A program made the translations under genes and the position numbers. Of a stretch of DNA of 64,000 nt, positions 46,001-54,406 are shown one piece after another. Under the pieces are notes generated by a model that saw only the letters and a list, made by a program, of their open reading frames with translations, ran no database searches and was not told where the DNA came from. Within the stretch, counting starts at the first letter, position 1, and every line of letters begins with the position of its first letter. Origin of the DNA: Patiriisocius_A hiemis (GTDB taxonomy: Bacteria > Bacteroidota > Bacteroidia > Flavobacteriales > Flavobacteriaceae). Location of the stretch: contig NZ_JAVRHZ010000002.1 of NCBI RefSeq assembly GCF_031846325.1, positions 248,001-312,000 of the forward strand, read 5' to 3'.

Positions 46001-46244
46001 TATATGTAATAGTGTAAGGACCTCCTACACGCATGTTAAGAATTCTGTAGAATCCGTCAAAATCTGTAATTGCTCCATACGAAGTACCAGATGGTGTATG
46101 GATAGCAACAACGTTACTTCCTGGTAAAGGTTCTCCGTTTCCGTCAACCACTTTACCGTTAATAGATGAAGTAGTAACCCCTTGTGCAAAGGAAGCAGTT
46201 ACTGCTAACATCAAAAATGAAATTAAGAGTAAAAATTTTCTCAT
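43008..46244 (-). CDS. Oar-like TonB-dependent receptor
   Basis: 1078 residues. Signal peptide 1-20 (ASFAQ|GVT), carboxypeptidase-regulatory domain about 24-115 (SINGKVVDGNGEPLPGSNV), plug about 130-245 (NRYNAIYLDGTVNNDVFGLA, RQSGFSGGAINAITRSGTN), then a long barrel ending GLRYLFN. The plug's Oar-type sequence relates it to Myxococcus Oar and to Bacteroidota receptors for peptides or large substrates. Ligand unknown. It is monocistronic with its own -7 box and terminator. Between it and the M23 gene lies a 177-base gap that holds its promoter. Confidence 0.9.
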   Translation of the reverse strand: MRKFLLLISFLMLAVTASFAQGVTTSSINGKVVDGNGEPLPGSNVVAIHTPSGTSYGAITDFDGFYRILNMRVGGPYTITYTYVGFEDVVKNDIYLQLGNAEKIDIPMNESASELEEVVITAVRGGVFDSGKTGAETNVSSREIATLPSVSRGLGDFVRKTPQALVAENGSISLAGQNNRYNAIYLDGTVNNDVFGLAASGTNGGQTGVNPLSIDAIESFQINLSPFDVRQSGFSGGAINAITRSGTNKTEGSAYFFFRNQDLAGKTPGAIETDTREKLADFSAQLYGARIGGAIVEDKLFYFVNYERQDEETPQPFNFSEYRGDSSLEDINALRQGLINTFGYDPGDFANNIATLTSDKLAVRLDWNVDDKNTITAKHNYVKAEQESPNSSSSSSINFFNRGIFFPSTTNSTSLEWSTSNGSNLANNLIIGYTTVVDDRDPLGSPFPSVTIRDGDGSFFLGAEPFSTANILEQDVFTVTNNFSVFSGAHSLTFGGNFEYTDVRNVFFGQNFGNYTFNSLADFNTYLDGTQGNEVPVEDYAYGYSLIGGLGDESQGAAEFNYSQLGFYVQDDIDFTDDLKVSLGLRVDVPFFEDGLANDDFNNRTIPLLESFGKDLQGARAGKAINSKAHIAPRVGFNWDVNGEKKTQVRGGIGVFTSRVPLVWPGGAYSNNGVSQGFAADFLLDGDVFFNPDPTNQPVPDGQEVGSGSVGGNVDLFAADFKLPQTMKYNIAVDQKLPLWGLVASADFLYNDVITNVFYENLNVKGPVGTLNGADNRPFYNRSDEIDDTYGRIILGSNTGLGYSYNATVSLTKPFSNGFSGQVAYTYGEGEFVFEGTSSQNSSQWRNRITVNGKNADPIATNSQFATGHRLSANALYEIDWNDNIKTTFGVFYNGQEGNPYSFTYNEGTDLLNDDSRDNALIYVPANQSEITLVPLEKNGVIISPQEQWEALNQFIEGNEYLRGRRGKYAEVNGDRGPWNHIIDLKFLQDFSLNVGENKHTFQASLDIFNFTNLLNKDWGTRKFISSQIGLLTTESGGPDPEFTFDPDFLERGIEDIDDSGIQSSRWQIQVGLRYLFN

Positions 46245-46267
46245 AGTTTTAGTTGTTTAATTTATTG

Positions 46268-46275
46268 CAAAAATA
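46268..46275 (-). promoter_or_regulatory. -7 box of the Oar-like receptor gene
   Basis: On the minus strand TATTTTTG matches TAnnTTTG and ends 24 bases from the ATG. No -33 TTTG is seen at the expected distance. Confidence 0.5.
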
Positions 46276-46421
46276 CCTCTAGAATGTTATTGTATTAATG
46301 CAGTCAGGTTAAGAAATTGTCAAGAAATTATTTCTTATTGAAGATACAAACAAGTGTGTAACTATTTGAATTTCAGAAACAAACTTAGTAACTGTTTTAT
46401 TAACAACTGTAAAAGAGTGAG

Positions 46422-47645
46422 TTAATATGTAATACAGTCAATCTGTTCTTTTATTGGAGCAATAAATTTAAAGTAATCTTCATGCAGTTCTGCAGGTAGT
46501 GGTTTTGAAAAAGGCAAGTCTTCTTTAAATGGGTCTACTTGTTTTCCATTTTTCCAAAAGCGATAACAAACATGAGGGCCTCCGGTATTACCTGTCATAC
46601 CCACCCAACCTATTACATCTCCTTGGCGAACATACTCTCCAACACGTACTTTACGTTTTTTCATGTGTAGATATTGCGTTTCGTAAGTGTTGTTATGTTT
46701 AATTTTTACATAATTACCATTACCTCCTCTTCTTTCAGATTTAGTAACGGTACCATCTGCAGTTGCTATAATAGGAGTCCCAATACCAGCTGCAAAATCG
46801 GTTCCTTTATGTGGCCGTATTTTATATCCATAATATGCTATCCTTCTTTTTAAATTATATTTTGAAGAAATTCTATAATTAAACTCAATTGGAGCTTTTA
46901 AGAAAGCACGACGTAAGTTATTTGCATTTTCATCAAAAAAATCACGTATATCTTCAATAGAGTCTGATTGGTAATTAAATGAATATAGCGGTTTTCCTTT
47001 ATGCTCAAAATAAGTAGCTTTAATTTCATCTATACCAGCTGGAATGGTATCATTAATAAACTTTTCAGTATAAATAATTTTAAACCTATCTCCTGCTTGT
47101 AATGCAAAAAAGTTAACAGTCCACGCATAAATATTGGCAAGTCTATCTGTCATGTAAGGGCTTAGATTGTTTTCTGCCATAGTTTGAGATAGTGAACTGG
47201 TAATAATACCTGAAGCTTCTTTTTCGATAATAGTTAGTGGCTTACTGTCATTATAGATGTTGAGAGAATCTCTAAAGTCTATAACAGCATAGTCCACTTT
47301 GTTTTTTTCATAAATAAAAACTTGGGTTTTGTTAAGAGAGTCTTTAGAGTTTAAAAGCACATAGGGTTTTCCAACAACAATTTTACGTACGTCAAAGCTA
47401 TCTTTAAACTTGTTTGCTACTTCAAAAATTTTTGCTTGAGAAACACCATTTGCATCTAATATGGCTCCAAAGGTATCTCCATTTTGTACCGTATCTCTAA
47501 TTACATTGAAATCGTCAAGCACATAGCCGTACTCTTCAACAATTTTTGGGGTTTCTATAACTAGTTCTTCAATTACATCATCTTTCTCTTTATCGCATGC
47601 CAATAAAAGTGTTAACGATAGTACAAACAATCCTAGTTTTTTCAA
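46422..47645 (-). CDS. M23-family peptidoglycan endopeptidase lipoprotein with HxC in place of HxH
   Basis: 407 residues with a lipobox (LLAC|DKE, Cys17). A LysM/OapA-like N-terminal part (about 40-260) precedes a C-terminal M23 domain (about 268-385). Zinc and catalytic residues: H279 and D283 in HKGTDFA, H327 in QYLHM, and H358 in GGPHVCYRF. Typical M23 enzymes have HxH at the last site; here Cys360 replaces the second His, a zinc ligand in LytM. Cys can also bind zinc, so activity may be kept. It starts 12 bases after the TDO-family gene stop on the same strand. Confidence 0.88.
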   Translation of the reverse strand: MKKLGLFVLSLTLLLACDKEKDDVIEELVIETPKIVEEYGYVLDDFNVIRDTVQNGDTFGAILDANGVSQAKIFEVANKFKDSFDVRKIVVGKPYVLLNSKDSLNKTQVFIYEKNKVDYAVIDFRDSLNIYNDSKPLTIIEKEASGIITSSLSQTMAENNLSPYMTDRLANIYAWTVNFFALQAGDRFKIIYTEKFINDTIPAGIDEIKATYFEHKGKPLYSFNYQSDSIEDIRDFFDENANNLRRAFLKAPIEFNYRISSKYNLKRRIAYYGYKIRPHKGTDFAAGIGTPIIATADGTVTKSERRGGNGNYVKIKHNNTYETQYLHMKKRKVRVGEYVRQGDVIGWVGMTGNTGGPHVCYRFWKNGKQVDPFKEDLPFSKPLPAELHEDYFKFIAPIKEQIDCITY

Positions 47646-47657
47646 TGCTATAATATA

Positions 47658-48617
47658 TTATTTGGTATTAAAGGTATGAGTCACCCACTCTTTACCCCAT
47701 TCTTCTTTTTCAATTTGAGTCCAAAGATTAGGAAAAAAATACACTTTTTGAAAGCTTGGCGGTAAAAATTCTTTCCAATTAGTCCCTCCAGTTGCCTTAA
47801 CTGCTTTTCCTTCTTTACGTAAGTACCTATGAGCTGCGCCCATATGCATTAAGGGCCAATTTACGTTTACAGTAACGTCTAGATTTCTTAATTCTTTTAT
47901 GAGCTGCTCGTTTTTTTTCTCTTTCTCTGGAAGTTGTATGTATTTGTGATATAGTGTACTATTTACCATTTCGTTTGCGATACGAATAAATCTAGGCGTA
48001 TACCGGTATTCAAATTGTTTTAAAGTGAGTGTTTTTTCTTTAGTTTCTAAATCTATACCTCCTTTTTTCCAGTAAATATTTTCAAAAAGCTTTTCTATAG
48101 AATCGTTTTCTGAAAAATCGTTGCGTACAGATGGGTGCACCAAGTTAATTAAAGGAGTGCAGTACATTTCTATCATTCTAAACTGAGCCGATTGAAATCC
48201 ACTTGCAGGTAATAAGGACATTCTAAATTTTAAAAACTGCTCACGATCCATTCCCATAACCATGACATCAAAAGAATCTGTTAGAATCCTAAAGTATCTA
48301 TTTATACGCTCCAGTTTTTTTCTGAAAAAATCTGCTTGCTGTAACTTATCATCTACAATTTGTTTTATCTCATGAATAATAAGTTTGAAATAAAGTTCGG
48401 TGATTTGATGATACCCTATAAATATTTTTTCGTCTGGAAAATGTGTTTTAGGTATCTGAAGACTTAATAGTGTGTCAAGATGAATGTAATCCCAGTATGT
48501 TAGATATCTATCATAGAGCAACCCATCGAGATAGGCCCCCAAATCTTGTCCAGAGTTTTTAAACTTGTTTGAAAGTTTTTCAACTTTTAATAATGTTTTT
48601 TCGTCAATTGTACTCAT
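47658..48617 (-). CDS. Tryptophan 2,3-dioxygenase family protein
   Basis: 319 residues. Family motifs are clear: YHQITELYFKLIIHEIKQ, FRMSLLPASGFQSAQFRMIE, and the C-terminal KATGGTNWKEFLPP. TDO opens the indole ring of free L-tryptophan to N-formylkynurenine using heme. The length is slightly above the bacterial norm of about 280 residues. No kynurenine formamidase or kynureninase is in the window. It lies between the DUF3108 gene and the M23 gene on the same strand; the spacing of 29 and 12 bases suggests one transcript. Confidence 0.85.
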   Translation of the reverse strand: MSTIDEKTLLKVEKLSNKFKNSGQDLGAYLDGLLYDRYLTYWDYIHLDTLLSLQIPKTHFPDEKIFIGYHQITELYFKLIIHEIKQIVDDKLQQADFFRKKLERINRYFRILTDSFDVMVMGMDREQFLKFRMSLLPASGFQSAQFRMIEMYCTPLINLVHPSVRNDFSENDSIEKLFENIYWKKGGIDLETKEKTLTLKQFEYRYTPRFIRIANEMVNSTLYHKYIQLPEKEKKNEQLIKELRNLDVTVNVNWPLMHMGAAHRYLRKEGKAVKATGGTNWKEFLPPSFQKVYFFPNLWTQIEKEEWGKEWVTHTFNTK

Positions 48618-48646
48618 AAAGGTTGGTTTTAAAAGTAAATTCTATA

Positions 48647-49420
48647 TTAATCAACTACAATTTTAAATGAATGTTTTAAACCTTTAAACTCTGAAATTGA
48701 AGCCTTTAATGAACCTACTGCTAAATCTGCTTTTATTAAAACAGGCATTTTATTTTCATCATTGGTTACCCAAACGGTTAGACTTTCTTTCTCTTTAAAT
48801 ACTCTCCCCGCAGACACATAGGGTCTAAACTTTAAACAATTAATTTTCCCAAATTTTGTTCTAATGGTCTCTTCACCTAAAAACTTTAATCTAAACTTAA
48901 AGTTTTCTTTATCAAAAAACATATCCATATCTAGAGTCTCACCTGGCTTAATTGTATTTATATCAAGATTATTACGTAGGTAATAAAAGGCAGATACCAT
49001 GTCTTGAGCTTCTTTTGGAAAAGTTACATAGTCTACTTCTTTATTTTTCTTATTATTAACTTTTGCAATTTGAGTATTGTGGTTAAAGTCTATTTGAATA
49101 TCCTTGGTATATCCCCCTTCATCTATCTTACGGATAAAACGATATGGCAGATCATTGTTAACTCCAACATACGACTGGTAATTATCTTCTACTTTAAAAA
49201 ATAAGCGTGACATCCCTGTTGTTTTACCATAACCTTTAATATGGTAAACGTTTTTGTTGTTTAGCGTTGTCTTATTTACTTCTAAGGTTGCATATCCTGC
49301 AGTAACAAACCCATAATGCACTCTAAATTTAAACCACTCGCCGTCATCATAGGCTTTTTGTTGGGCAAAACTAATCCCAGTAACACATAGTAAGAAAAGG
49401 TATAAAACTACTTTTTTCAT
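48647..49420 (-). CDS. DUF3108 family exported protein
   Basis: 257 residues with a signal peptide at 1-19 (GISFAQ|QKA). DUF3108 segments: EWFKFRVHYGFVTAGYATLEV, KVEDNYQSYV, and the C-terminal KEKESLTVWVTNDENKMPVLI. Predicted periplasmic beta-rich protein of unknown function. First gene after the hppD terminator; TDO, then M23, follow it. Confidence 0.85.
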   Translation of the reverse strand: MKKVVLYLFLLCVTGISFAQQKAYDDGEWFKFRVHYGFVTAGYATLEVNKTTLNNKNVYHIKGYGKTTGMSRLFFKVEDNYQSYVGVNNDLPYRFIRKIDEGGYTKDIQIDFNHNTQIAKVNNKKNKEVDYVTFPKEAQDMVSAFYYLRNNLDINTIKPGETLDMDMFFDKENFKFRLKFLGEETIRTKFGKINCLKFRPYVSAGRVFKEKESLTVWVTNDENKMPVLIKADLAVGSLKASISEFKGLKHSFKIVVD

Positions 49421-49464
49421 TTAGCAAAATTTGTATTCATAAGATATGATTACAAGGACTGTTC

Positions 49465-49498
49465 CAAAACCCCTATCATAGAAACGATAGGGGTTTTG
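49465..49498 (-). terminator. Terminator of the hmgA-hppD unit
   Basis: CAAAACCCCTATC (49465-49477) pairs perfectly with GATAGGGGTTTTG (49486-49498), a 13-base stem with an 8-base loop. It lies 6 bases after the hppD stop. Only four Ts end the stem on the minus strand. Confidence 0.7.
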
Positions 49499-49504
49499 AA
49501 GATA

Positions 49505-50668
49505 TTATAGTGTTCCTCTTTTAGCTTGTTGTCTTTCAATTGCTTCAAAAAGTGCTTTAAAGTTTCCTACTCCAAAAGATTGCGCTCCTTTGCGTTGTAT
49601 TATTTCAATAAACATAGTTGGTCTATCTAATACGTTATTGGTAAACAACTGTAGTAAGTACCCTTCTTCATCCCTATCTATTAAGATACCATGTTTTTTA
49701 AGCACTTCTACATCTTCATCTATTTCACCAACTCGTTCTAAAATATCATCGTAATAGGTGTCTGGAACATATAAAAACTCCACTCCTCTATCACGCATGG
49801 CTGCCACAGTAGCAACAATATCATCTGTTGCAAGAGCTAGATGTTGTACTCCAGGTCCATTGTAAAAATCAAGGTATTCTTCAATTTGTGATTTCTTCTC
49901 AGCTTCAGCTGGCTCGTTTATCGGGAATTTTATACGTCCATTACCATTACTCATTACTTTACTCATAAGAGCTGTATATTCTGTAGAGATATCATCGTCT
50001 GCAAAAGAGATTATTTGTGCAAACCCCATGACTTTTGCATAAAATTCGCACCATTTATTCATTTCATTCCAACCTACATTTCCAACAATATGGTCTATGA
50101 ATTTTAACCCTACTGGTTCTGGGTTGTAATGAGACTCCCATTTTTCGAAGTTTGGAAGGAAAACACCATTATAATTTTTTCTTTCAATAAATAAATGCAC
50201 CGTCTCTCCATAAGTATAAATACCAGACTTTATAATATGCCCATGCTCATCTTCTACTTTTGTAGGTTCTAAATAAGGTTTTGCACCTCGTTTTGTTGTT
50301 TCCTCAAAAGATTTTGTAGCGTCATCTACCCATAGGGCAATTACTTTAGCTGCATCTCCATGCTCATCTAGATGCCTATTAAGATCTCCTCCTTTGTTAA
50401 GCGGCGATGTTAATACTAGACGTATTTTGTCTTGCTGTAGTACATAGGACACTCTGTCTTTTAAACCTGTTTCTAATCCTGCATATGCTAAGGATTGAAA
50501 TCCAAAAGCTGTTTTATAAAAATGTGCTGCTTGTTTCGCATTACCAACAATTAACTCGACATAATCTGTTCCTAAAAGAGGTAGGAAGTCCTCTGCTTCA
50601 TCAAACAGTTTTTTAAGTCCGTACTCTGTATTTTGTAAATCTTTTAAATTTTTTATTTCTCTTGCCAT
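49505..50668 (-). CDS. hppD: 4-hydroxyphenylpyruvate dioxygenase
   Basis: 387 residues. Converts 4-hydroxyphenylpyruvate to homogentisate with Fe(II) and oxygen in tyrosine breakdown. Iron ligands: H193 (FIDHIVGNVG), H276 (GVQHLALATDD) and E355 (TMFIEIIQRKG). I chose the ATG at 50668 (MAREIKNLKD); a start 14 codons upstream would lie in the leader. It is downstream of hmgA, which acts on its product, with a 124-base gap. Confidence 0.94.
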   Translation of the reverse strand: MAREIKNLKDLQNTEYGLKKLFDEAEDFLPLLGTDYVELIVGNAKQAAHFYKTAFGFQSLAYAGLETGLKDRVSYVLQQDKIRLVLTSPLNKGGDLNRHLDEHGDAAKVIALWVDDATKSFEETTKRGAKPYLEPTKVEDEHGHIIKSGIYTYGETVHLFIERKNYNGVFLPNFEKWESHYNPEPVGLKFIDHIVGNVGWNEMNKWCEFYAKVMGFAQIISFADDDISTEYTALMSKVMSNGNGRIKFPINEPAEAEKKSQIEEYLDFYNGPGVQHLALATDDIVATVAAMRDRGVEFLYVPDTYYDDILERVGEIDEDVEVLKKHGILIDRDEEGYLLQLFTNNVLDRPTMFIEIIQRKGAQSFGVGNFKALFEAIERQQAKRGTL

Positions 50669-50792
50669 GATTGTTTTTTTAAAATTATTTTGAATTGATC
50701 TGAAAACCAAGTGGTTTTACCAACGCTTAACTTATAATTAAGCCAATAAAAATAATTACCACATAGCCCTAGCCTGTGGGGTGCTTTCTTTT

Positions 50793-51959
50793 TTATTTTT
50801 CATCATCCAACCAAGATTGGTGGTAACTTTCATCTGCAATTTTCATTGCTTCTTCAGTAACCATTAGTGGTTTAAAAGTATCTACCATTACAGCTAACTC
50901 GTCTGTTTTTGTTTTACCAATGCTTCGCTCTACAGATCCAGGGTGTGGCCCATGAGGTATCCCTGCTGGATGTAATGAAATATGTCCTGCATCTACATCA
51001 TTTCTGCTCATAAAGTCCCCATCTACGTAGTACAATACCTCATCACTATCAATATTACTATGGTTGTATGGTGCTGGGATACTTAACGGATGATAATCGT
51101 ATAGTCTTGGTACAAAACTACATACTACAAAAGCATCTGTCTCAAATGTTTGATGTACTGGTGGTGGTTGATGAATCCGGCCTGTAATGGGTTCAAAATC
51201 ATGAATCGAAAAGGCATATGGATAGTTGTACCCATCGTATCCAACTACGTCAAACGGGTGCGAAGCATACACCATTTCTATAATTTCATCTTGCTTTTTA
51301 ATTTTCATTAAAAAGTCTCCATTTTCATTATAGGTTTCTAAAGTTTCTGGTTTTCTAATATCACGTTCGCAAAAAGGAGAATGTTCTAATAATTGTCCAA
51401 ACCAATTGCGGTATCTTTTTGGGGTATAAATAGGCCTTCTAGACTCTACAATAAACAACCTATTATCTTCATCGTTAAATTGCATTTTGTAGATGACACC
51501 TCTAGGTACAAGTAAATAATCTCCATATTTAAAATCTAAATTACCTAGGTGTGTTCTAAGAGTACCTGCTCCTTTGTGGATAAAAATTAGCTCATCTGCA
51601 TCGGTGTTCTTGTAAAAGTAATCTTCTTGAGATTTTTTAGGAGCTGCCAATATGATAGTACAATCGCTATTGGTTAAAACTGCTTTTCTGCTTTTTAGGT
51701 AATCGTCTTCTTGTGGCACTTGAAAGCCTCTAAAACGGTATGATTTCAAGTTATTTGGTTTTGAAATTTTAGGAGCAACAGAGTATTGATTTTTAATTTC
51801 TCTTACTTGTGTTGGTCTTTGTTCATGATAAGAGTTACTATACATACCATCAAAGCCAATGGTTCCAAAAAGTTGTTCTGCATAGAGACTACCGTCAGGT
51901 TTACGAAATTGTGTGTGTCTTTTGGGAGGTATTTTCCCTAGTTTATGATAAAATGGCAT
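50793..51959 (-). CDS. hmgA: Homogentisate 1,2-dioxygenase
   Basis: 388 residues. Opens the homogentisate ring to maleylacetoacetate with Fe(II). The active-site-rich C-terminal segment HPAGIPHGPHPGSVERSIG and the N-terminal YHKLGKIPPKRHTQFRKPDG are typical of the family; the length fits the Bacteroidota form. No maleylacetoacetate isomerase or fumarylacetoacetase is in the window. First gene of the tyrosine-breakdown unit, hmgA then hppD. Upstream is a 197-base gap with no recognised gene. Confidence 0.93.
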   Translation of the reverse strand: MPFYHKLGKIPPKRHTQFRKPDGSLYAEQLFGTIGFDGMYSNSYHEQRPTQVREIKNQYSVAPKISKPNNLKSYRFRGFQVPQEDDYLKSRKAVLTNSDCTIILAAPKKSQEDYFYKNTDADELIFIHKGAGTLRTHLGNLDFKYGDYLLVPRGVIYKMQFNDEDNRLFIVESRRPIYTPKRYRNWFGQLLEHSPFCERDIRKPETLETYNENGDFLMKIKKQDEIIEMVYASHPFDVVGYDGYNYPYAFSIHDFEPITGRIHQPPPVHQTFETDAFVVCSFVPRLYDYHPLSIPAPYNHSNIDSDEVLYYVDGDFMSRNDVDAGHISLHPAGIPHGPHPGSVERSIGKTKTDELAVMVDTFKPLMVTEEAMKIADESYHQSWLDDEK

Positions 51960-52156
51960 ATTGTTTTAATTTACGTCTTATTTTTTCAATTTAAAATACT
52001 GAAAACTAAACTCCTACTAAGGTACGAGTTTTTGAGAAACGTAAATCACTCTGGATTTCTTTTTAAAAGAAATTTAAGATACACTAGTAGGTTTTTCCAA
52101 CGATTATTAGGCATATACAAATATCTAAAAAATTTAGGAGAATCTCATATTTCAAA

Positions 52157-54400
52157 TTAAAACCTAAATCCTGCGCTAACATACCATTCTCCTTCATCCC
52201 GTTCTGGAGAAAATGAATACTTAATTTCAACAGGGCCTAAAAAGGTTTCTACACCATACCCAACACCAAATCCACTATAATCTATACCATCTATCCATTG
52301 ACCATTTTCAAAAAGGTTATCACCAACATTAGCAATGTTTACAAATGCATTTATATGGTTTTTTTTTACCACCTCATAATCTAATGTAATGCTGGATTTT
52401 AAATAAGTGTCTCCATTTAAGCTTAGTGCTTCGTAGCCATAAAATGGTATAATATTGTTTAATTGTTTAAATCCATACCCCCCTAAAGAAAAGTCTAAAG
52501 AAGTTGTTGCTTCGTTACCTATTTTAAAACCTCCTTCTGAGGAGATAACAGTTGATAATTTATTAGAAAAAGAATGTGCGTAGCTGGCTTTTGCCTTCGC
52601 AATAGAAAACTCATCGAAGTCTTTATTAATACCATTTGCGAATAGATATAAATGGAAATCACCCTCAAAATAGATACCACTATTAGGGAAAAATTTGTTA
52701 TCAAATGTGTCATACTTTAAATACCCAAACGCACTATAATAATCTGTATCTTCAAAAATTGTTCTTGGGTTATTGTCCTCGTCTATACCAATAGTTTCGG
52801 ACAACTGTCGTAACCATTTATGTTCAGCACCTATGCCCAATAAAAAGCTACGTCTAAATAAAGTTTCTACATACAATTGATTGGTAAGGTCTGTATATTC
52901 AATATCTATCCTGTTAATTTGGGTGTTTGCGCTTTCTAAAAATTCTTCTGAATTAAAAGGAATGTCCTTATCAAAGAAGCTAAATTTAGAATTAAAACCA
53001 ATACTCCAGTAGTAGCCCTTGTCTATAAAATAATTAAAGTCGTAGCGTATGTTATCTCCAATAATAAAATCGAATGAAACAATATCGTTATTTGTTAAAG
53101 CTCTTTTGCGAGTTAAGTTTATTAAGGCAGCTGTTCTGTATAAGTCATCATAGTGAACTCCCAACCTCAACGAGGTATTAGAATCAGATTCTTTTACAAC
53201 AAAATTAACCACATATTTATCCTTTTCAATTTCTGAAAATTGATAGTCTATACTTTGAAAGTTACCTGTTGCAGAAAGGTTATTGACTCCCAAATTAAAA
53301 TCGCTATAGTTAACAAAATCGTTTGTTCTTAGTTTGAGTTTACCTAAAATGTAAGAGCGGGTATATTTTACATTTCCATCAATAGTTATATCTGAAATAA
53401 ATAATTCACTTGCTGTATTAAATGTTACTTCTTTTTTGGTTTTTTTCTTTTGTTTCCTTGCTATTGTTTCAAGTTTAACTCTCTGGTTATTCGTTTTTTC
53501 TTCGCCAGCTTTTATAATTTTTCTTCCCTCATCAAATGAAACTACTGTAAAATCTTCAATATCTGGCTTAATATAAACATCTGTTTTGCCAATCTTGTTT
53601 TTCATATCATTAATAGTACGGTAATTATTAATCTGAATTAGCACTTCAAAAGCAGATTTTAGATTCTCTCTTGTACGTAAACTATCTTGTACATCAACAC
53701 CAATAATTACATCCATCCCCTTAGCTTTTAATTCATCTACAGGGTAGTTATTTACCACACCACCATCTATTAACACTTGTTCATTAATTGTGACAGGACT
53801 AAAAAGTGATGGTAATGCGCCACTTGCTGAAATTGCTCTAGGCAAATACCCTTTATCTAGGATAAGTTGTTTTCCGGTTTCAACATTGGTAGCGACACAA
53901 AAAAACGGAATTGGCAGCTTGCTGAAATCCTCTACATCGTTAACATGTGAAGTGAGTTTTGAAAGCAAGTTATATACATTTTGACCTTTGGAAAGTCCAG
54001 ATGGAAATCCTATTTTAAAATCATCAAATGGTAGTGTTAGAGCGTATTTCTCACTTTCATCTTTTTCATAAAATGTTTTTGCACTTCTAGGAATTTCATC
54101 TTGTATTAAAGAACTAAATTCTAACTGGTTAAAAATAGAATCCAATTCTCTGGCATTATACCCAGAAGCATACAAGGCGCCAATGATAGCTCCCATACTT
54201 GTCCCTCCTATATAATCTACTCTAACCCCAGCATCTTCAATAACTTTTAACGCTCCAATGTGTGCCAATCCTTTTGCACCACCGCCACTTAAAACCAAGC
54301 CTACTTTTAAATCTTCTTGTTCTTCTTGAGAAAAACAAGAATTCCCAATCCATAGAAACAGAAAGGCTAATAAATAAGCTGTATGTGATTTTTTAAACAT
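52157..54400 (-). CDS. Patatin-like phospholipase fused to a BamA-type barrel (PlpD-like)
   Basis: 747 residues. Signal peptide about 1-24 (NSCFSQ|EEQ). The patatin domain (about 30-225) has the oxyanion loop GGGAKG, the nucleophile GTSMG (Ser68) and the catalytic Asp212 in DGGVVNNYP. A POTRA-like region (about 330-400, SDITIDGNVKYTRSYILGKL) precedes a C-terminal surface-antigen/BamA barrel that ends VSAGFRF. This is a type Vd autotransporter layout: the barrel threads the phospholipase outward or holds it at the membrane. It sits 6 bases downstream of uvrC. Confidence 0.9.
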   Translation of the reverse strand: MFKKSHTAYLLAFLFLWIGNSCFSQEEQEDLKVGLVLSGGGAKGLAHIGALKVIEDAGVRVDYIGGTSMGAIIGALYASGYNARELDSIFNQLEFSSLIQDEIPRSAKTFYEKDESEKYALTLPFDDFKIGFPSGLSKGQNVYNLLSKLTSHVNDVEDFSKLPIPFFCVATNVETGKQLILDKGYLPRAISASGALPSLFSPVTINEQVLIDGGVVNNYPVDELKAKGMDVIIGVDVQDSLRTRENLKSAFEVLIQINNYRTINDMKNKIGKTDVYIKPDIEDFTVVSFDEGRKIIKAGEEKTNNQRVKLETIARKQKKKTKKEVTFNTASELFISDITIDGNVKYTRSYILGKLKLRTNDFVNYSDFNLGVNNLSATGNFQSIDYQFSEIEKDKYVVNFVVKESDSNTSLRLGVHYDDLYRTAALINLTRKRALTNNDIVSFDFIIGDNIRYDFNYFIDKGYYWSIGFNSKFSFFDKDIPFNSEEFLESANTQINRIDIEYTDLTNQLYVETLFRRSFLLGIGAEHKWLRQLSETIGIDEDNNPRTIFEDTDYYSAFGYLKYDTFDNKFFPNSGIYFEGDFHLYLFANGINKDFDEFSIAKAKASYAHSFSNKLSTVISSEGGFKIGNEATTSLDFSLGGYGFKQLNNIIPFYGYEALSLNGDTYLKSSITLDYEVVKKNHINAFVNIANVGDNLFENGQWIDGIDYSGFGVGYGVETFLGPVEIKYSFSPERDEGEWYVSAGFRF

Positions 54401-54406
54401 TTAAAC

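Noticed and set aside
47658..48617. TDO-family enzyme as the source of the kynurenine expected in MbnP
   Set aside because: TDO acts on free tryptophan, while MbnP kynurenine is formed in place on the protein by MbnH. The genes are also 30 kb apart.
51945..52160. 71-codon open frame in the gap between hmgA and the patatin gene
   Set aside because: Overlaps the 5' end of hmgA on the other strand, has a biased Leu/Lys/Phe/Tyr composition and no recognisable motif. I see nothing else in the 197-base gap.
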